64,000 bases of DNA from Channallabes apus (GCA_030522415.1 CM060114.1:23975304-24039303), one strand, 5' to 3'. Positions 22,835 through 35,475 are shown, numbered from the stretch's first letter. Notes: generated by a model from the letters alone, not told the origin. Numbers and translations are program-made.

Positions 22835-23607
22835 CATAATATGATCTTTTTGAGTTATAATGTTTTTTTTTTATTATTCATAAGAAAACCTTTCAGTTTT
22901 GTAAATATTCTAGTTATAGTGTGTTATGTTTTTCTTTAGGTTAAACGGTTTTGAGAATTAGACCATCCAGCTAAGATAAATATTATGTCGTTGATTGATA
23001 AAATCTGGATTAAGGATAATTTATTTTATTTAATTTGTATTTTTCACCTCCCCCCCCTGAGGGATTGCCACCTTATTGTGGTCAGGGGGTTTGCGTGCCA
23101 CAGTGACCTTAAGAGCTATACCAACAGGAGCTTAGTCTTTGGAGGTGGGGGATGCATGTTGAAATGCAGACTTTTTAACCCAAGACTATATAAGTTTTTA
23201 CAGTACTTAGATAAGGGGGAATCAAAAACTGCCCCCAAAAATGTTTTACTGCAAGTTTGAAAAACCCACTCTCACATCACCTAACACACACACAAATTAT
23301 TTGCAAACCGGTTTCGCTGACACTTTGAGTGTAATTCATAAATTTACTGAACATATTCAAATAAACACACCATACGGCAAATAAATCATCTCAAAGTGTT
23401 TATTTTTTGGGTCATAAATGCAGTGTTCATTTACATTCCTGTGTGTCCATGTTACGTCAGAGGACATGCGCCGATGTTTATCACACATTCCAATAAGAGA
23501 GATTACTCACTCCCAAAGTTTTTTTGCGCCGTATTTCGATTTTTAAAAAAGTTGCTCATTTTCACCACGAACACGGATGAGTCTTCGGGTTTCCTCAGCC
23601 GTCCATA
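22832..23607. other. Intergenic, possible repeat fragment
   Basis: The stretch 23,050-23,160 (gggattgccaccttattgtg, gcgtgccacagtgacc) has the look of a common fish retroelement fragment, but I cannot name it. The rest is unannotated AT-rich sequence; gcaaaccggtttcgctgaca at ~23,303 is shared with ~37,405. Confidence 0.35.
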
Positions 23608-23715
23608 TATTCAATTCAATTCAATTTTATTTATATAGCGCTTTTAACAATGGTCATTGTCTCAAAGCAGCTTCACAAAAATTTAAGAAATTTAACCAAA
23701 AAAAAAAAAAAAAAA

Positions 23716-23721
<6 letters not shown>

Positions 23722-23788
<67 letters not shown>
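23722..23788. repeat. (TA)n microsatellite in LINE 3' UTR
   Basis: Pure TA tract within the LINE tail region. Confidence 0.95.
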
Positions 23789-23790
<2 letters not shown>

Positions 23791-24435
23791 ATTATATATA
23801 AAGTAATAAATAAATAAATAAAATTATAATAGAAAATAAATAAATAAAAACAAATAATAATAATAATTATAGAAAAGAAAATAATTGGAAGTGTGGATGT
23901 GTGCGAGAAATGTGCAGATAATAATGAGATGAATGAATGAAATGTCTCTGATGAGCAAGCCAAGGGTGACGGCGACGGTGGCAAGGAAAAACTCCCTGAG
24001 ATTGCATTAGGAAGAAACCTTGAGAGGAACCAGACTCAACAGGGAACCCATCCTCATTTGGGCGACAACAGATAGAAATGATATAACATCTTGTGTGTTG
24101 TGCAGGTGAAAATTCAATATGACAGAAATTATTTAAATTGTCATGAAGACCAGTTCAGCATAGGGACGAGTCAGTAGGTGCAGAGGGCAGATGAGGTCTG
24201 GATCACTGGAAGCACAGGAGCAGCATGTGTAGCTCCAACCATCATAAAGCTGAATCCAGTTGGAGCTGGTCCTTCTCTGGATGCCTCAGGAACCTCGCAG
24301 GGTCGGCCTTTGTCTACTGAAGCTGGCAAAATCTCCCGATGCCTCGGGATGGGTAGAGAAATACAGAACAGATGGGGAGAATTAGCGTAGTTGCCATTCG
24401 GTATAGGTGTACTGGAGTATGAGTACTGGGATGAG

Positions 24436-27396
24436 TTATGTGTATGCCAGATTAAAAAGATGCGTCTTGAGTCTACTTTTGAACTGAGAAACCGTGTCTG
24501 CTCCCCGAACACTGTCTGGAAGGCTATTCCAAAGCTTTGGAGCTAAATATGAAAAAGCCCTACCCCCTTTTGTAGATTTTGAAATTCTGGGAACTACCAG
24601 AAGTCCGGAGTTTTGTGATCTTAAGGCGCGTGGTGGATTGTAGCGTATCAGAAGACTGGTTAGGTATGTGGGAGCTAAACCATTTAAGGCCTTGTATGTA
24701 AGTAATACTATTTTGTAATTTATTCTAAACTGAACAGGTAGCCAGTGCAGGGATGATAATATTGGGGTTATATGATCATATTTTCTGGATCTAGTGAGAA
24801 CCCTGGCAGCTGCATTTTGGATTAACTGAAGCTTGTTTATTGAGGATGCAGGACAACCACCTAGTAATGCATTACAATAGTCCAGTCTGGAGGTCATGAA
24901 TGCATGAACTAGTTTTTCTGCATCAGATACGGATAAGATGTTCCTAAGTTTAGCAATATTTCGAAGATGGAAAAAGGCTGTTTTTGTGATATTTGAAATG
25001 TGATTTTCAAAAGACAAGTTACTGTCTAATATTACTCCCAGATCTTTTACTGCTGAGCTGGTAATAACAGTACATCCTTCTAAGCGCAAGCTGAATTGTG
25101 AAAGCTGTTGTGTGCTGGTTTTTGGGCCAATAAGTAATATCTCTGTCTTATCTGAATTTAGTAAAAGAAAGTTATTGGTCATCCAATCTTTTATGTCCTG
25201 TACACACTCAGTTAATCTAGACAACTTAGGTATTTCGTCTGGTTTAGTTGAGATATATAATTGGGTATGATCAGCATAACAATGGAAACTAATCCCATGT
25301 CTTCTATTGATGTTACCCAAGTTAAGCATGTATATTGAGAACAACAGAGGTCCTAAAACTGACCCTTGTGGGACCCCATATTTCACTGGCATTATACCAG
25401 ACGGTTCTCCATTTAGATCTACAAAATGGTAGCGATCAGACAGGTAAGATCTAAACCATTTTAGTGCCTGTCCCTGAATGCCTATATAATTTTGTAAGCG
25501 ATCTATGAGAATATTATGATCTATAGTGTCGAATGCAGCACTAAGATCGAGCAGGACTAGCAATGAGATGCAGCCTTGGTCTGAAGCTAAAAACAAGTCA
25601 TTTGTAATCTTAACTAGTGCAGTTTCTGTGCTATGATGGGGCCTGAAACCTGACTGAAATTCTTCAAGGATGTTGTTATCCTGCAAGAATGTGCAAATTT
25701 GAGCTGATACTACTTTTTCTAGTATTTTTGATATGAACGGGAGGTTTGAGATCGGTCTGTAATTTTTTATTTCATTCGCGTCCAAATTAGATTTTTTAAG
25801 AAGCGGCTTAATAACTGCTAACTTGAAAGGTTTAGGGACGTGACCTAGATGTAATGAAGAATTAATAATGTTTAGGAGTGGCTCTCCAACCGTAAGCATC
25901 ACTTCTTTTAAAAATCTGGTTGGGATTGGGTCTAACAGGCACGTTGTTGATTTAGCCGAGGTGATGAGTTTATACAGCTCTTCCTGTCCTATACCTGTAA
26001 AGCAGTGAAAATCTAAATGTGAAGCTATAGTCTGAACTGGATCGTGAGATACTATTAGAGGTTGAACCTCCATTATTTTCTTCCTGATATTATTGATTTT
26101 TTCATTAAAGAAGTCCATAAAGTCTTCACTTCTAAACTGTGATGGGATACTCTCTGCGGGCATCTTAGGTTTTGTTAAGCGAGCCACTGTACTAAATAAG
26201 AACCTGGGATTGTTTTGGTTTCTTGCTATCAGTTGGCTAAGATGCTCGGTCCTAGCAGTTTTTAGAGCCTGTCTATAGCTGCACATACTGTCTTTATACG
26301 CAATTCGAAAAACTTCTAATTTAGTTTTCCTCCATTTTCGCTCGAGGTTACGGGTTGCTCTCTTTAGGGCGCGAGTATGACTGTTGTACCACGGTGCCAA
26401 TGTTTTATCTCTGACTTTTTTTAATCTGATGGGAGCAACAGTGTCTAATGTACTGGTAAAAATAGTGCCCATGCTGCTAGTCACTTCATCTAGATCATCT
26501 GCATTTAGGGGTCTAATAAGAAATTGGGACAGAGCCGGCAGATTACTTGTGAATCTGTCTTTAGTGGTGGGATTCATATTTCTAACAGATTGATAGCGTG
26601 GGGAGACACAGCTAATCTGTTCTACGGGTAGAGTATATGTCAGGAGGTGATGATCTGTGATATCATCACTTTGAGGTATGATCTCTATATTAGAGACATC
26701 TATACCATGGGATATAATTAAATCTAGCGTATGATTAAAGCGGTGAGTTGCTCCAATTATATTTTGCTTAACCCCAAAGGAATTTAGTAAATCCATAAAT
26801 GTGAGTGCTAAAGCGTCGTTAGCATCATCTACATGAATGTTAAAGTCTCCTACTATCAATACTTTGTCAGAGTTAACCAATAGGTCTGATAGCAGATGTC
26901 CAAATTCTTTAAGAAAATCGCCATATGGCCCCGGGGGTCTGTACACGGTGGCCAAGGTAAAATATAGCAAGGGTTTATTACGTACTTCATTTAGTGCAAC
27001 ATTAATGATAAGCACTTCAAATGAATTAAACCTGGGCCTTATTTTCTGGGTAACAGTGAGTACATCATTGTAGATAGTGGCGACACCACCGCCGCGACCA
27101 ATTAGACGGGGCTCGTGCTTATAGAAATATCCTGACGGAGTAGACTCATTCAGACCAAAATATTCATTTGGTTTAAGCCAGGTTTCAGTAAGACAGAGTG
27201 CGTCAAGGCAATAATCTGAGATAATTTCATTAACAATAAGTGCTTTAGGCGCAAGGGATCTAATGTTGAGTAGTCCAAACTTTAGAGGTGGATTTTGACT
27301 ACTTATTTTGCCTTTTTCTGGTTTTATGGTTATCAGATTGTTTCGGGCAAATTTAACAAATTTATTCTTTTTTCTCAGTATTCGGGGAACAGACAC
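24436..27396 (-). CDS. LINE ORF2: endonuclease and reverse transcriptase (L2 clade)
   Basis: 986 codons, uninterrupted, close to full length for L2/CR1 ORF2. The N-terminal apurinic-type endonuclease shows LCLTETWL (catalytic Glu), VGDFNIH and [11 protein letters not shown] follows, with [33 protein letters not shown] (first catalytic Asp) and [14 protein letters not shown]. The C-terminal tail has [15 protein letters not shown] and [10 protein letters not shown], typical of the clade. The active-site box reads CYADHTQLY (codons gat cat): the second Asp of YADD is His, which should abolish polymerase activity. So the frame is intact but the enzyme is predicted dead. Confidence 0.93.
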   Translation of the reverse strand: MSVPRILRKKNKFVKFARNNLITIKPEKGKISSQNPPLKFGLLNIRSLAPKALIVNEIISDYCLDALCLTETWLKPNEYFGLNESTPSGYFYKHEPRLIGRGGGVATIYNDVLTVTQKIRPRFNSFEVLIINVALNEVRNKPLLYFTLATVYRPPGPYGDFLKEFGHLLSDLLVNSDKVLIVGDFNIHVDDANDALALTFMDLLNSFGVKQNIIGATHRFNHTLDLIISHGIDVSNIEIIPQSDDITDHHLLTYTLPVEQISCVSPRYQSVRNMNPTTKDRFTSNLPALSQFLIRPLNADDLDEVTSSMGTIFTSTLDTVAPIRLKKVRDKTLAPWYNSHTRALKRATRNLERKWRKTKLEVFRIAYKDSMCSYRQALKTARTEHLSQLIARNQNNPRFLFSTVARLTKPKMPAESIPSQFRSEDFMDFFNEKINNIRKKIMEVQPLIVSHDPVQTIASHLDFHCFTGIGQEELYKLITSAKSTTCLLDPIPTRFLKEVMLTVGEPLLNIINSSLHLGHVPKPFKLAVIKPLLKKSNLDANEIKNYRPISNLPFISKILEKVVSAQICTFLQDNNILEEFQSGFRPHHSTETALVKITNDLFLASDQGCISLLVLLDLSAAFDTIDHNILIDRLQNYIGIQGQALKWFRSYLSDRYHFVDLNGEPSGIMPVKYGVPQGSVLGPLLFSIYMLNLGNINRRHGISFHCYADHTQLYISTKPDEIPKLSRLTECVQDIKDWMTNNFLLLNSDKTEILLIGPKTSTQQLSQFSLRLEGCTVITSSAVKDLGVILDSNLSFENHISNITKTAFFHLRNIAKLRNILSVSDAEKLVHAFMTSRLDYCNALLGGCPASSINKLQLIQNAAARVLTRSRKYDHITPILSSLHWLPVQFRINYKIVLLTYKALNGLAPTYLTSLLIRYNPPRALRSQNSGLLVVPRISKSTKGGRAFSYLAPKLWNSLPDSVRGADTVSQFKSRLKTHLFNLAYT

Positions 27397-27492
27397 AGTT
27401 TCTATAGGACAAGCTATGTGTGTGCGTCTATCACTACGGTGAGTTGTGATGTGGCTAATATGTTTGGAATCTACAGTATGACTTACCGCCAG

Positions 27493-28075
27493 TCAGATGG
27501 TTCGTAGTGTTCTGGAGATGTTGTCAGAGAGGACCGCTGCTCCAGCTCTGCTAGGGTGTAGGCCATCGGTGTGATAGAGCCTAGGACGCTCCCAGAAAAC
27601 ATTCCAGTTATCAACAAAGCGTAATTTCTGTTGTTGACACCAAGATTGTAACCATTCATTAAAAGCAAATAATCTACTGAACTTCTCGATTCCTCGCTGA
27701 AATGTGGGAAGCGGTCCAGATACGATGATCATTGTCGTGGGTGATGTGCTGCGGACCTTCTCGACCAGGCTCCTGAAGTCCTTCTTTAGGATCTCCGTCT
27801 GCCTCAGCCTGGTGTCGTTCGTGCCGGCATGAAGAACCACAGCTCCAATGTTCCTCCTCAGGGCAGCAGGCACCTGTGCAGCAACATGAAGAACACGTGC
27901 ACCAGGTAAACAGCGTGTGTGCACCTTACCTTTAGCCGTGGTAGCACGCACGTGACGAACGATGGAGTCTCCGATGACCAGGACGTCGTGTGCCATCTCG
28001 CGGAGAGGAGCGAAGCGGTTTTGGGTCGAGATGTCGAAGACGGGTGGTGGTGGAGGGGGAGAGGTCCTCGCCCGC
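27493..28075 (-). pseudogene. LINE ORF1, esterase domain (5'-truncated)
   Basis: The C-terminal portion of ORF1 is an SGNH/GDSL-type esterase. Its blocks are VLVIGDSIVRHV (nucleophile Ser), HAGTNDTRLRQ (Asn block) and YHTDGLHPSRAGA (Asp/His). Esterase-bearing ORF1 proteins are known from L2/CR1-group elements of fish. The open frame continues upstream of the Met at 27,996 into a proline-rich stretch (RTSPPPPPPVFD-like), then is cut off at ~28,080 where the element is truncated. It ends ~100 bp before ORF2. Confidence 0.85.
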
Positions 28076-28080
28076 TTATA

Positions 28081-28769
28081 TATACAGAATATAAATTACA
28101 AAACTGTGGTCACGTTGCAATAAGTAAGAATAGTGTAAGCAAAACAATAGTGTATGGCCGTAAGCAAAACAAGCAATGCGTTATCAAATGCTCGGCAAAA
28201 TGCCGTGCTACTGAACTTTCATATTTGTTTGTAGCATGCAGTAAAGTGTATGTGACATAAAAATATATATTTGTAATATTGTGCAATATGTGCTATCCGC
28301 TAGCAAACTTTAGGGATTTTTTTTGCAAACGTTTCTTTACAGAACATCACCATAAACACAAACACAAGACTAAAGGTAATATACATATAATGAAAACTTG
28401 TCATAAAAATCTTTATTAATGGCAAAAATGACTTAACATTTATGGGTCTGTTTGCTCGAGTGAGCAGCCATGTTGAAAACTTCGCTTAGCCCTTCGTTTG
28501 AAGTGAGGTCCTGAAAAATCTTCGTTTGGAGGGCTATCTGGCCCTTCCCCCCTCCCCCTACACCTCCAACCAAAAGAGAAATGAGACACCACTACCCCTG
28601 CACGTGAACGCGCCAAATGGAAGAGTAGGGGGAAGGGTTGGGATTCAGCCTTAATACTGGAGCAATAAAATTTACTTAAAATCTGTGTCCAAATTGTTAT
28701 GAGGATTTTATCAAGTAAATCTTACAAGTTCTTTTTTTCAGTGCATGGGTGAACACGATGTTTTAAGAA

Positions 28770-28775
<6 letters not shown>
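28081..28775. other. Intergenic with repeat fragments
   Basis: 28,212-28,310 repeats 21,845-21,940. The stretch 28,470-28,640 (cccttcgtttgaagtgagg, ggaagggttgggattcagcc) looks like a MITE. An end-like tttttttcagtg occurs at ~28,732-28,743. No gene. Confidence 0.45.
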
Positions 28776-28838
<63 letters not shown>

Positions 28839-28864
28839 TATTGTGTGTGTGTGTGTGTGTGTGT
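28776..28864. repeat. (TA)n and (GT)n microsatellites
   Basis: TA tract to 28,833 and GT tract 28,842-28,864. Confidence 0.95.
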
Positions 28865-28874
28865 GACCGGTGCA

Positions 28875-28950
28875 ACTCACACGTCCTATTCCATTGTCAT
28901 TCATACTGCCGTAGTTTTTAGAGCCCTAAAAAAGCATTCGCTAGTAAGTA
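28875..28950. repeat. Dispersed repeat, shared with 62.19-62.27 kb
   Basis: ttccattgtcattcata, gtagtttttagagccct and aagcattcgctagt occur in the same order at ~62,205-62,270. Confidence 0.6.
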
Positions 28951-28996
28951 AGTAAATAAAAGACAAATGAATAAATAGTTTTAAATTATATATATA

Positions 28997-29400
28997 CAGG
29001 GGCGTAGATTTAGGGTGGACGGAGGGGATGTGTCCCCACCAATATCCTCCGACCATTGAAATGTCCCCACCAATAATTTAATCCACTTTTTTTTAAATCG
29101 TTCTGTCAACATTAACCTAGACACGCAGAAAGGGATAAATCACGTTCTCTCCTTGAGTCCTCCCGCCCCCAAAACACATATGAACATTTTGATTGGCTGT
29201 GCCTTTCCCTGCCATCATGTGATAGACGATTGGCTGCGTTCAGACACAAGCAGCGCCAAATGCAGTGGACTCACATTCAGTACAGCAGGCCAGGATATAG
29301 TCTGTGAATACGGACGTAAAACTAACAGCAGATTAAACAGCTAAATGTAAAAGTATAAATATGATCCCTGTCAGTCTCCTAATCTAGTGACTGTTTGTCA
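28997..29400 (+). mobile_element. hAT-like transposon end
   Basis: Begins CAGGGGCGTAGATTTAGGG and continues with gtccccaccaatat repeated twice (~29,031 and ~29,062). CAGGGGCG-type ends are characteristic of hAT elements in fish. A possible partner end (caagggcgtaggtttgc on the minus strand, ending ~36,157) exists, but no 8-bp target duplication is seen. Confidence 0.55.
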
Positions 29401-29639
29401 GAAATCAGTATTGTGAAAGAAATTGATAAACTAATATACTAATATTGCCATATGGCTAGAATTTTGTTGACACCAATAGACAATCCACTTCAGAAAAATA
29501 GTTTTTAAAATGCATTCACTTACTTGGCAAACATTAATGATTTGATTCGAGGTTTGCACACTAAGACTCAGAAAAAGTGAAATAAAATGATTGCTGTTTA
29601 AATGGCATGTGTTTATCCTGTTTTGTCAGGTAACAGAAC

Positions 29640-29977
29640 CTAAACACCTGTGCTGTATATCAGACAGCGATGGAGAGAGTGTAGATTACACACAGGTGCT
29701 CTCTAGTCATTAGCACTCATCAGGCAATGTCTATGGCCAACTGACTGCACTCAGACCAAAGGGGGCTGAATAATTACACACACCCCACTTTTCAGTTATT
29801 TATTTGTAAAAAAAAAATGTTTGAAATCATGTATGATTTTCGTTCCACTTCTCGCGTGTACACCACTTTGTATTGGTCTTTCACGTGGAATTCCAATAAA
29901 ATTGATTCATGTTTGTGGCTGTAATGTGACAAAATGTGGAAAAGTTCACGGGGGGCGAATACTTTTGCAAGCCACTG
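29640..29977. mobile_element. Tc1-like element, 3' remnant (family 3)
   Basis: Ends gaatacttttgcaagccactg at 29,977 followed by TA, the inverted form of a classic Tc1 terminus. The ~330 bp inside it (tgaataattacacacacccc, ttgtggctgtaatgtgac) is terminal-repeat and UTR material. No transposase. Confidence 0.7.
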
Positions 29978-29979
29978 TA

Positions 29980-30628
29980 GTTGTCCTGAGATTTAACATT
30001 GTTACCAATAATAGGCTGAGGCATTCTCTGTCCATGCTCATAAGGAATCCCTCAATGTTTTTCAATTAGGGGACAGAAGCAGATCAGCCATGTTGTAGTT
30101 CAGGTGAAGAGGCGAGTTCACAGGAGGTCAATCTGAATGTTGATTATACAGTATATAACATATAATATGTGTGCGTGTATTATACATGTTGATTATACTA
30201 ATATTTAGCATTATGAGGAGTGATAGGCTGAGGATGTAAGTGATTCATTAGTGTTTTTGGCAAAAGTTTTGAACTGACATTTCACTTTTTTGTCACGCTA
30301 TTTCATCAGGTGGCAATGCTGTCCGGTCCTAGTGCAGTCAGAGGGGAAGAGTTAGGGTCAAAGCCATTGTTCACCCCCAAAAAAGCTTTACTCACTATTT
30401 ACTCCTTAAGTGGTTCCAAACTTTAATGATTTTCTTTATTTTGTTGAATACAAAATAAGATATTGGGGAAAAAAGCTGAAAACATTGACTTCCGTAGCAG
30501 GACAAACAAATACTATGTAAATCAATGATTACAGGTTTTCAGCATTCTACAAAATATCTTCTTTAGTGTTTATCAAAAGAAAAAAAGAACAGCCTGGACA
30601 ATATTGATGTCAAACAAATATGCCAGCA
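29980..30628. other. Intergenic, no gene seen
   Basis: AT-rich sequence without recognisable motifs. Confidence 0.5.
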
Positions 30629-30820
30629 GTTCCCTAGCAACGCTACACTCGATGCTGCGTGAAAACGCTATGGGAACCAGTTTGTCGCGTTGCCGGTCGT
30701 TGAAGCATGCTGTGAAAACACGCCAAAGTTTTTGGCTATATATAACCTCGACAGGTGACGTCATCTGATTAGATGTAGGTGGAGGTTATAAAAACAGGTG
30801 AGCCGGCAACGACCTCAGAT
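30629..30820 (+). repeat. DIRS left inverted terminal repeat
   Basis: Starts gttccctagcaacgctacac, similar to the left terminus of the second DIRS (gttccctttcaaaagctaca on the minus strand at ~57,099). It includes a gtgacgtcat (CRE-like) site. Confidence 0.8.
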
Positions 30821-31520
30821 CATTTGTCTTCAGAGCCTAGTTGTGAAGCGTGCTTGTGATAAACCAGCAAAATAAGGTGTTTAACTCACCGATTTGACGA
30901 GTTTAAATCCCTCCGTGTGTGATAATCCATATTGGAGTGCGATCTCTACACTGCTCCGACTAGTGCTGCGCGCGCCGCGCATTCCGTGAGAAGCTGCGAG
31001 CCGCCGCGCGTTCCTGGCTTAAAACTCGTGCATCTGACAGAGCTGCGGCAGACGGAGGTAAGAAAACTCCTTTCTTCCGCGTTGTCATCACGAGGATTTC
31101 TCTCTTTTTTACCGGAGATGAAAATAGCCTTAAGCACTAAAACAAGCAGTAGACGGCAGCTTCTGTCGGGTGGCCGGGGGGCGGAGCCTCAATGACGCTC
31201 TCCCCCCCCCCCCCTCAGCTCTCTTCATATGAGTTAACCCTTTCATGGAGTAAGCTGTATTCATGCTGTGTTTTTCATGCCATCGACTTATTTGTTTATT
31301 TAAATATAGTCGATATGGAAACGCGGGATTGTATGATGACGCCCAGATAGCAGAGACGCTTCACAGGCTATCTCTCTCCTGGGACATCATCCTCCCTGGT
31401 AAGCTTATACTTCCTTTCTAGCTGTGTAGACTTTTATCTGCACTAGAGGGAAAAGCTTTTCAGGCAGTGGGTCAGCTTGGTGCTCCACTGCACACAGGAG
31501 GTCAGACTGATTTAAAAAAT

Positions 31521-31755
<235 letters not shown>

Positions 31756-31979
31756 ATGTGTGTATAAAATAAAATAAATGGGGGTGGCCCCCCCAATAGG
31801 GAAAGGCACCCAGAATTCCTTTTTAACGAATATGTGTTCTCCCTGGCACCCCCAGGAGGTCGGTGTTTTGCTCCGCCACCACTGGTGTTCGGGCAACACC
31901 AGTCTCCAATAGGCTGTTAGTTCTTCGGTTTTTCCTGCCATGCTTCAGGATGCCGAACATCTAACATCCTCCCCCCCGT

Positions 31980-32860
31980 TTAACCAACCTGCCGAAACTT
32001 TTGCCCTTTTATGAGAAACTGGCAGCGTGGAAGCTACTGCCAAGTATATCTCCTTGGGTACTAAGCACTGGAGAGAGGAACTACAGGATTCAGTTCTCAC
32101 TTCACCTTCTGTGTTTTCAATGGCGTGGCCTCCACTTCCATGAAACCAGAAAGTGCGCATCTGCTGACAGGCTGCCGGGGAAGGGGGCCATGGAACATGT
32201 TCCCCCACCAGACAGTGAGTCAGGCTACTACAGTCGGTATTCTTGGTTCCCAAGAGGAACGGGGGCTGCGTCCAATATTTCAGATTCTGCGGGCTCTCCC
32301 GCTACCTGAAAATCAATGAATACAGTTCAGTTCTTGACTGTAAAGGTGATTGCTCTCAACCCTACCAAGCGATTGTTTCTGACAATCGATTTAAGGACTC
32401 TTACTTTCATACAGAAACATTGCCACAACACAGGGAGATCCTGAGGTTCGCTTTCGGGGGCGAAGCTTACCAGTATCGGGTCCTTCCATTGGTCTAGCTC
32501 ACCCGCACACATACAAAATGCACGGATTTAGCCCTGGCTCTTACGGGAGTCCCAGGGCATCCGGTGGCTAGTGCTTCGACATCAGCATGTCGTCCTAGCT
32601 CATCTCTGTTCTCAGGACTGGGACCCAACGCCACGAAAGCGTGCTCTTTCCTGTGCAGAGGACAACACATTGGGTGCTATATGGGATTCGGTCGTAAGCG
32701 GGCACAGCTGTCTCCCGCTCGTATCGAACCCATTCTCAACACCCTCAAGGAAAACAAGCTAGACCAGAAAGTGACCATCACTTTCAGACATCCTAGCTCT
32801 CATGGCAGCTGTATCCACGGTGACACCTTTGGACCTTCTGCACATGAGAGCATTCTAAGT
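31980..32860 (+). pseudogene. DIRS reverse transcriptase, broken
   Basis: Pieces in several frames match the DIRS RT order: FYEKLAAWKLLPSISPWVL, PLPGKGAMEHVPP-like, SESGYYSRY, then HREILRFAFGGEAYQYRVLP (~32,440-32,490). Next come TKCTDLALAL and, after an abrupt join, QHVVLAHLCSQDWDP and GAIWDSVV. The segment that should contain the catalytic YxDD box lies between the last two and is missing. Several frameshifts. Confidence 0.75.
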
Positions 32861-32861
32861 T

Positions 32862-33383
32862 GTGGCTAAGAACCAGGGGATATCACTAGGGCCAATCCCC
32901 AATATGGGTTACGCGCCAGGTGCTTCGTACCCTTTTCTACGTGGTTCAGACCCCGGTCTCTACTCTGGGTCCCACTCTAAGTTCATCTTGTCGTCGCTGA
33001 GGCTAACGACAGATGCTTCCTTCATAGGCTGGGGTGCGGTCTCTGATGACTGTCCAGCCCAAGGGAGCTGGAGAGGCTATCTTCTCGCATGGCACAGCAA
33101 TTGCCTCGAAATGATGGCTCTATTTCTGGCCCTAAAGCACTTCCTCCAGCAGTTGAGAGGCTGCCATCTCCTAGTGCGGGGGACAACACTATGGCAGTCT
33201 CATGTGTTATCGCCAGGGCGGACTATGCTCCCGCCGCTAACAGCTAGCGCACCAGGTTCCTGTCCCTCAGAGCGATTTACATTCCAGCATGGATGCGGGA
33301 GCAGTAGTACTGTCCAGTCTATCTCTGACACACGGGGAATGGTAACCCCACTCCGAAGTAGTCAGGGAGAGATTTTCATGTAG
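32862..33383 (+). pseudogene. DIRS RNase H, partial
   Basis: Open for 173 codons. The RNase H core is seen as LTTDASFIGWGAVSDD (first Asp) and NCLEMMALFLALKHFLQQL (Glu). The expected third Asp (VRTDN-like) reads VRGTT after a small deletion, so the enzyme is inactive. Confidence 0.78.
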
Positions 33384-33427
33384 CAAGGCGGACCTCTTGC
33401 CTTCTAAGATATGCTTCGCCTTTTACT

Positions 33428-35270
33428 GCTCTTCAGATTTACGTCCACCGCATCAGCTAGTGGCGTAGGTCAGAGCAGCTTCTACATGTTTTGGATGAGA
33501 GATGCTATTGCCCTCTCCTATGAGGCGCGTGGGTTCACTTCGCCTCTGGGAATCAGGGCTCTTTCAACCCTGGGGATTGCCTCATCTATTGCATTAGCAA
33601 GAGGAATTCCCCTGCAGCAAGTATATGCTAAGCAGGTAAACCCAGTCCACTGCCGAATTGTTTCAGTGCTGGAGTTTCCCTTCCTCGGGTCTGTGCCCTA
33701 GTACTCTCAGGACGTACGTGACTGCATCCTCTCTCAACTATCTTCAGAAAGCTCCATAAGCCCAACAGGCACCCTATTGCTCTTGAAGCCTTCTGTCCTC
33801 CGCGCTTACATCTTCGGAGCAGGAGAGACTTCACTTGCTGTGTCCAGCTTGTGCTCTTCAGATCTACGTCCACCGCATCAGCTAGTGGCGTAGGTCAGAG
33901 CAGTTTCTACATGTTCTGGATGAGACATGCTATTGCCCTCTCCTATGAGGCGCGTGGCCTCACTTCGCCTCTAGGAATCAGGGCTCTTTCAGCCAAAGGG
34001 ATTGCCTCATCTATTGCACTAGCAAGAGGTATTCCCCTGCAGCAAGTGTCTGCTAAGCAGGTAAACCCAGTCCACTGCCGAATTGTTTCAGTGCTGGAGT
34101 TTCCCTCCTCGCAACAGGCACCCTATTGCTCTTGAAGCCTTCTGTCCTCCGCGCTTACAGCTTCGGAGCAGGAGAGACTTCACTTGCTGTGTCCAGCTTG
34201 TGCTCTTCAGATCTACGTCCACCGCATCAGCTAGTGGCGTAGGTCAGAGCAGTTTCTACATGTGCTGGATGAGACATGCTATTGCCCATTGCCCTCTCCT
34301 ATGAGGCGCGTGGCCTCACTTTGCCTCTAGGAATCAGGGCTCTTTCAGCCAAAGGGATTGCCTCATCTATTGCACTAGCAAGAGGTATTCCCCTGCAGCA
34401 AGTGTCTGCTAAGCAGGTAAACCCAGTCCACTGCCGAATTGTTTCAGTGCTGGAGTTTCCGTCCTCGGGTCTATGCCCTAGCACTTTCAGGACGTGCGTA
34501 ACTGCATCCCCTCTCAACTATCTTCCAAAAGCTAACTATAAACCCAACAGGCACGCTTTTGAAGCCTTCTGTCCTCCGCGCTTACAGCTTCGGAGCAGGA
34601 GAGACTTCACTTGCTGTGTCCAGCTTGTGCTCTTCAGATCTACGTCCACCGCATCAGCTAGTGGCGTAGGTCAGATGCTATTGCCCTCTCCTATGAGGCG
34701 CGTGGGCTCACTTTGCCTCTAGGAATCAGGGCTCATTCAACCAGGGGATCGCCTCAGCTATTGGATTAGCAAGAGGTATTCCCCTGCAACAAGTGTGTGC
34801 CAAGCAGGTAGACCCAGTCCACTGCCAAAATGTTTCAGTGCTGGAGCTTCTGCAGTAAAAGCTTGTCCTTGGGCTTGTGCCCTAGTACCCTCAGGATTTT
34901 CTTAGCTGCATTGTTTGAAGCCTTCTGTCCTCCGCCTTTTACAGCTTCGGAGCAGGAGAAACTTCACTTACTATCCAGTATGTGCTCTTCATATTCACGT
35001 CCACCGCATCATCTAGTGGCGTAAGTCAGAGCGCCACTATACTGGGTGAGAGATGCATATTGCCCTCTCCTATGAGGCGCGTGGGTTCACTTCGCCTCTG
35101 GGAAGCAGGGCTCACCCAACCAGGGTGATCATCCCAGTCTCACCAGCAGGAGGTATCCCCTGCAGTAATTGTGTGGCGCGAAGGGTTGGTTCCTCCCCGC
35201 ACACATTTCTTACATTTATAAATCTGGATGTTCATGCTACTCCGGGCTCACTGCCCCCGAGTTAGCTGCC
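33428..35270 (+). pseudogene. DIRS tyrosine recombinase C-terminus, five tandem copies
   Basis: A block starting at gctcttcaga/tttacg is repeated at 33,428, 33,852, 34,202, 34,629 and 34,983 (spacing 424, 350, 427 and 354 bp). Each block carries the recombinase segment DAIALSYEARGFTSPLG and ASSIALARGIPLQQV. In tyrosine recombinases this region holds the H-x-x-R box: it reads LSTL or LSAK in copies 1-3, HSTR in copy 4 and HPTR in copy 5. The final Tyr block (RFYSLDV in the second DIRS) is not intact here. The copies are 90% or more alike by eye, so the amplification happened after insertion. Confidence 0.8.
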
Positions 35271-35384
35271 CAGGCATAGCTCTGAGACCTTCTTGGCTTT
35301 GTGCGCACACGCTACACAACCTTGGGGTCCAGACACCTGTAGTGCGGCGGCGTTGGTATTCTCGTTCCCATAGGGTTTTTACAT

Positions 35385-35429
35385 TTCTGTAACCCTGTTC
35401 CCTGAAAGGCGGGAACGAGATGCTGCGTC
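35385..35429 (+). repeat. DIRS internal complementary region
   Basis: ctgtaaccctgttccctga and gcgggaacgagatgctgcgt are the reverse complement of the right terminus at ~35,636-35,680. In DIRS replication this region templates circle closure. Confidence 0.8.
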
Positions 35430-35475
35430 GCAATGCCGCACTACCACGTGACCGGACGGCTGTTCAGACAAATTA

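Larger units (their letters stand above)
23608..28080 (-). mobile_element. L2-clade LINE, 5'-truncated
   Basis: Runs on the minus strand from a truncated ORF1 (~28,075) through ORF2 to a 3' end at 23,608. It finishes in an attga-type tandem repeat (plus-strand tattcaattcaattcaattt), as L2/CR1-group LINEs do. The 3' UTR (23,610-24,430) holds the conserved atttatatagcgcttttaac tail segment and a later (TA)n expansion (23,722-23,788). The 5' truncation falls inside ORF1; the flank beyond 28,081 is unrelated. Confidence 0.9.
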
